DNA from: Chitinivibrionales bacterium
GTDB lineage: Bacteria > Fibrobacterota > Chitinivibrionia > Chitinivibrionales > FEN-1185
Assembly: GCA_028718065.1 (NCBI GenBank)
Contig: JAQUMP010000129.1
Location: 1 to 8,364 of the forward strand
DNA: 8,364 nucleotides
Direction of reading: 5' to 3'
The position numbers were made by a program, and so were the translations under genes. The notes under the pieces are model-generated. The model searched no databases, was not told where the DNA came from, and worked only from the letters and a program-made list of their open reading frames with translations. Shown here in pieces: positions 5,901 to 8,364 of the stretch. Numbering within the stretch: the stretch's first letter is position 1; each line of letters begins with the position of its first letter.

Positions 5901-7475
5901 ATGAAAAGTCTGTGGTCGGTCGTGGCGGGAGGGATAATGGTTCTGGTACTGGCGGCGGCGTGCGGCGCCACGGACCTGGACGAAGGCATAACGGCTTTGA
6001 ACCGCGGCGACGTGAGCCGGGCCATCGATATCCTCAGCGGGGTCATTAAGCGCCAGCCCGAATCTTTTAAAGGCCAGATGGCGCTCGGTAATGCCTATTT
6101 CCTGGCCGGCGACTATGCCAAGGCCATCACGCACCTGGAAGCGGCCGTCAAGATCCAACCGCGCGACGTGGGCAGCAGCGCCAACCTTGCCACGGTTTAT
6201 AGCGCCGCGGGCCAGGGCGAAAAGGCCGTGGGGCTGTATACGGCCCTAATCCAGAGCGATCCCAATAATGCCGAACTAAACAACAGCCTGGCCGCGGTGT
6301 ACCAGTCCCTGGGCAAGTACGAAAACGCCCTTATGTCGTTTGACAAGGCCATTTCCTTGAACGGCAGCGAGGCGCGCTATTATGTCAACAAGGGCAAGCT
6401 CTACGAGTTTGTCAACCGGACGGAGGAGGCCAAGGCCGTTTACGAACGGGCGCTCAAGGTCAACCCTAAATCGCCCGAGGCGAACCTGGCCATGGGTTTG
6501 GTTTACAAAAACGAAACCAATTACGATAAAGCGAAAATGTACCTGCAACTGGCCCTGCAACAGGACGCCAAACTCGGCGAAGCGCAGCAGGCGCTGGGCC
6601 AGATTTTTGAGATCGGCGGACAATTCGACGCTGCAATCAACCGGTATTTGCAGGCGCTTAAGCTTAATCCGAGTTCGCTGGAGGTTCTGAAGGCCATTGC
6701 CGCAGTTTGCGTTAAGCGCGGCGACTACGAGTCGGCCGTTCGTTATTACAGGCAGATCATCATCGCGCACCCCGCTTCGGCCGAGGCGCACGGCGAACTG
6801 GGGCTGGCGCTGCAGCGCATGAACCAGAATTACGATGCGGTCGCCGAACTTAAAATAGCTTTACAGAACGATTCGGCGAACCTGCGGTATCTCAACGGGC
6901 TCGGGCAAACGTATCTTGCCTTAAACCGCCCCGAAATGGCCCAGGGCTGTTTCGAAGACGTTCTGCGCTACGACACCGAAAACATTCCGGCGCGCCTGCA
7001 ACTCGGCATTCTGGCCTATCAGCAGAAAGACTGGCAGAAGGCCGAAAAATTCCTGCGGGGCGTTTTAGCGCTTACGCCCGCGAACGTTGATGCCGCCTAT
7101 TACCTGGGGATGATTCAGTACCGGCAGGAACGCTACGAAGACGCTAAGAATATTTTATTGGACTTAAGCCGGCGGGTTAATAACGACGCCCGTGTCTGGT
7201 ATGGGCTGGGCCAGGTGTTCGGCAAGCTTAATAATCCCCAGAAAGCAATCGAAAGCTTCATCAAGGCGCTCGCGACAAACGATAAATTCCAGGAGGCGCG
7301 CTGGGAGCTGGCGAAATCCTATGAAATGAGCAATTATCGGGAGCTTGCTTATAAGGAATATAAAAAGATATTGATCCAGGACCCCAATAATTCCATGAAA
7401 GAGGTGATCAAGGCCAAGCTGAAACGTCTTCACGAACAGGAGGGCGTTAACGACCCGGATTGGCAGAACTTTTAG
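5901..7475 (+). CDS. Exported tetratricopeptide-repeat protein with 14 TPRs
   Basis: The product is 524 residues from the ATG at 5901. Residues 1-23 form a signal sequence (MKSLWSVVAGG, then a hydrophobic run ending LAAACGA). C21 could be a lipidated cysteine, but the lipobox AAAC is weak (A instead of L at -3), and signal peptidase I cleavage after CGA is an alternative. Residues 25-55 hold a slightly short first TPR. Residues 56-497 hold thirteen repeats of exactly 34 residues with no insertion or gap, with family signatures such as LGNAYFLAGDYAKAI and AMGLVYKNETNYDKA. A basic 27-residue tail (498-524) ends the protein. TPR solenoids bind other proteins, so a periplasmic or outer-membrane-associated scaffold is likely; partner and pathway are unknown. 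It sits 32 nt after the propeller gene and 6 nt before valS, indicating one transcript. Confidence 0.88.
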   Translation: MKSLWSVVAGGIMVLVLAAACGATDLDEGITALNRGDVSRAIDILSGVIKRQPESFKGQMALGNAYFLAGDYAKAITHLEAAVKIQPRDVGSSANLATVYSAAGQGEKAVGLYTALIQSDPNNAELNNSLAAVYQSLGKYENALMSFDKAISLNGSEARYYVNKGKLYEFVNRTEEAKAVYERALKVNPKSPEANLAMGLVYKNETNYDKAKMYLQLALQQDAKLGEAQQALGQIFEIGGQFDAAINRYLQALKLNPSSLEVLKAIAAVCVKRGDYESAVRYYRQIIIAHPASAEAHGELGLALQRMNQNYDAVAELKIALQNDSANLRYLNGLGQTYLALNRPEMAQGCFEDVLRYDTENIPARLQLGILAYQQKDWQKAEKFLRGVLALTPANVDAAYYLGMIQYRQERYEDAKNILLDLSRRVNNDARVWYGLGQVFGKLNNPQKAIESFIKALATNDKFQEARWELAKSYEMSNYRELAYKEYKKILIQDPNNSMKEVIKAKLKRLHEQEGVNDPDWQNF

Positions 7476-7481
7476 GCAGGT

Positions 7482-8364
7482 ATGGAAAAACAATATAATC
7501 CCGCGGCGGTCGAGCCGAAATGGTATCAGTACTGGACGGAACGTAACTACTTCCTTGCCGACGAATCGTCGCCCGCGCCGTCGTTTTCCATGGTCATTCC
7601 GCCGCCCAACGTCACGGGCATCCTGCATGTGGGCCATGCGCTCAATAATACCATCCAGGACATTCTGGTGCGCTATAAACGCATGGTCGGCTGCGCGACG
7701 CTCTGGATGCCGGGCACCGACCATGCCGGTATCGCCACGCAGAACGTGGTCGAACGCCGGCTGGCCCAGGAAAAAAAAACACGCCACGACCTCGGCCGCG
7801 AGGCCTTTGTAAAATTGGTGTGGCAATGGAAAGAAGAACATCATGCCGTCATTACCTCCCAGCTTAAAAAACTGGGGGTCTCCTGCGACTGGTCGCGCGA
7901 ACGGTTTACCATGGACGCCGGCCTTTCCGCGGCGGTGCGCAAAGTATTTGTAAAGCTCTTTAACGACGGCCTTATCTATCGCGGCAAGTATATCATCAAC
8001 TGGTGCCCGCGCTGCCGCACGGCGCTTTCCGACGAGGAGGCCGAGCACAAGGAATCCGCGGGAAATCTCTGGTATTTTAAATACCCGTTTACCGATAAGA
8101 GCGGCTTCGTTACCGTCGCCACCACCCGGCCCGAGACCATGCTCGGCGATACGGCCGTGGCGGTAAACCCCGCCGATCCGCGCTATAAAAACCTGGTCGG
8201 TAAAACGCTGGTATTGCCTCTTGTAAATAGAGAGATCCCGCTTGTCGCCGATGATTTCGTGGACAAGGAATTCGGCACCGGCGCGGTCAAGGTGACCCCG
8301 GCGCACGACCCCAACGACTTTAATATGGGACTGCGCCACGGCATGCAGCCCATCGTGGTCATGG
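7482..8364 (+). CDS. valS: Valyl-tRNA synthetase, N-terminal part (3' end beyond the window)
   Basis: This cytosolic class I synthetase charges tRNA-Val with valine. The window holds the first 294 residues, roughly a third of the usual length. PPPNVTGILHVGHAL (40-54) contains the HIGH-type ATP motif as HVGH at 49-52. MPGTDHAGIATQ (76-87) carries the valine-enzyme GTDHAG form, unlike isoleucyl enzymes. WCPRC (174-178) begins the zinc-knuckle region at the entry to the CP1 editing domain. TTRPETMLGDTAVAVNP (214-230) and HDPNDF (275-280) are editing-site motifs that clear mischarged threonine; D279 is the conserved acid. The KMSKS loop and anticodon-binding domain lie beyond the edge. The start at 7482 follows the TPR stop by 6 nt and has AGGCAGG close upstream that overlaps that stop, suggesting translational coupling. 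No T-box or separate promoter fits in the gap. Confidence 0.97.
   Translation, partial: MEKQYNPAAVEPKWYQYWTERNYFLADESSPAPSFSMVIPPPNVTGILHVGHALNNTIQDILVRYKRMVGCATLWMPGTDHAGIATQNVVERRLAQEKKTRHDLGREAFVKLVWQWKEEHHAVITSQLKKLGVSCDWSRERFTMDAGLSAAVRKVFVKLFNDGLIYRGKYIINWCPRCRTALSDEEAEHKESAGNLWYFKYPFTDKSGFVTVATTRPETMLGDTAVAVNPADPRYKNLVGKTLVLPLVNREIPLVADDFVDKEFGTGAVKVTPAHDPNDFNMGLRHGMQPIVVM

Noticed and set aside
7476..7481. T-box or other leader upstream of valS
   Set aside because: Only 6 nt separate the TPR stop codon from the valS ATG, so there is no room for a leader element.
7164..8339. Long open frame of 391 codons on the minus strand opposite the TPR gene and valS
   Set aside because: The plus strand here carries unmistakable valS motifs (HVGH, GTDHAG, editing motifs) and the TPR array. 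The antisense frame shows no recognisable domain and is a by-product of GC-rich codon use.

Overview
This window looks like bacterial chromosome: GC-rich genes, AT-rich promoter regions and close operon spacing. It holds seven protein-coding genes, two of them cut by the window edges. A Rex redox sensor suggests an anaerobic or facultative lifestyle. The two-component-regulator-type propeller protein and the short PGDH subfamily (known to me from Bacteroidota, Clostridia and relatives) would fit an FCB-like or other uncultured Gram-negative lineage. No marker here settles the phylum, so that placement is a weak inference.

Layout. (1) On the minus strand, positions 1-563 encode the N-terminal 187 residues of a SAM-dependent methyltransferase with a zinc-ribbon head. 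(2) Positions 564-744 are a divergent AT-rich promoter region. It carries two Rex-type operators, one overlapping the predicted rex promoter start and one 94 bp upstream. (3) A plus-strand operon follows: rex (redox-sensing repressor), serC (phosphoserine aminotransferase) and serA (3-phosphoglycerate dehydrogenase). A strong intrinsic terminator at about 3776-3814 closes it. A 61-bp multi-stem palindromic element lies between serC and serA, just before the serA ribosome binding site. (4) A second plus-strand unit starts at a perfect TATAAT only 9 nt before the next ATG, so its mRNA may be leaderless. It encodes a membrane-anchored protein with 14 propeller blades and no kinase domain, then an exported protein of 14 TPR repeats, then valS (valyl-tRNA synthetase), which runs off the right edge.

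How the genes work together. Rex senses the NADH/NAD+ ratio, and SerA makes NADH while feeding 3-phosphohydroxypyruvate to SerC. An autoregulated rex-serC-serA operon would therefore shut down an NADH-producing biosynthetic branch when NADH is already high. The second unit puts two exported, repeat-rich scaffold or sensor proteins next to a housekeeping tRNA synthetase. Their joint role is unknown. No CRISPR array, insertion sequence, tRNA or rRNA is visible.
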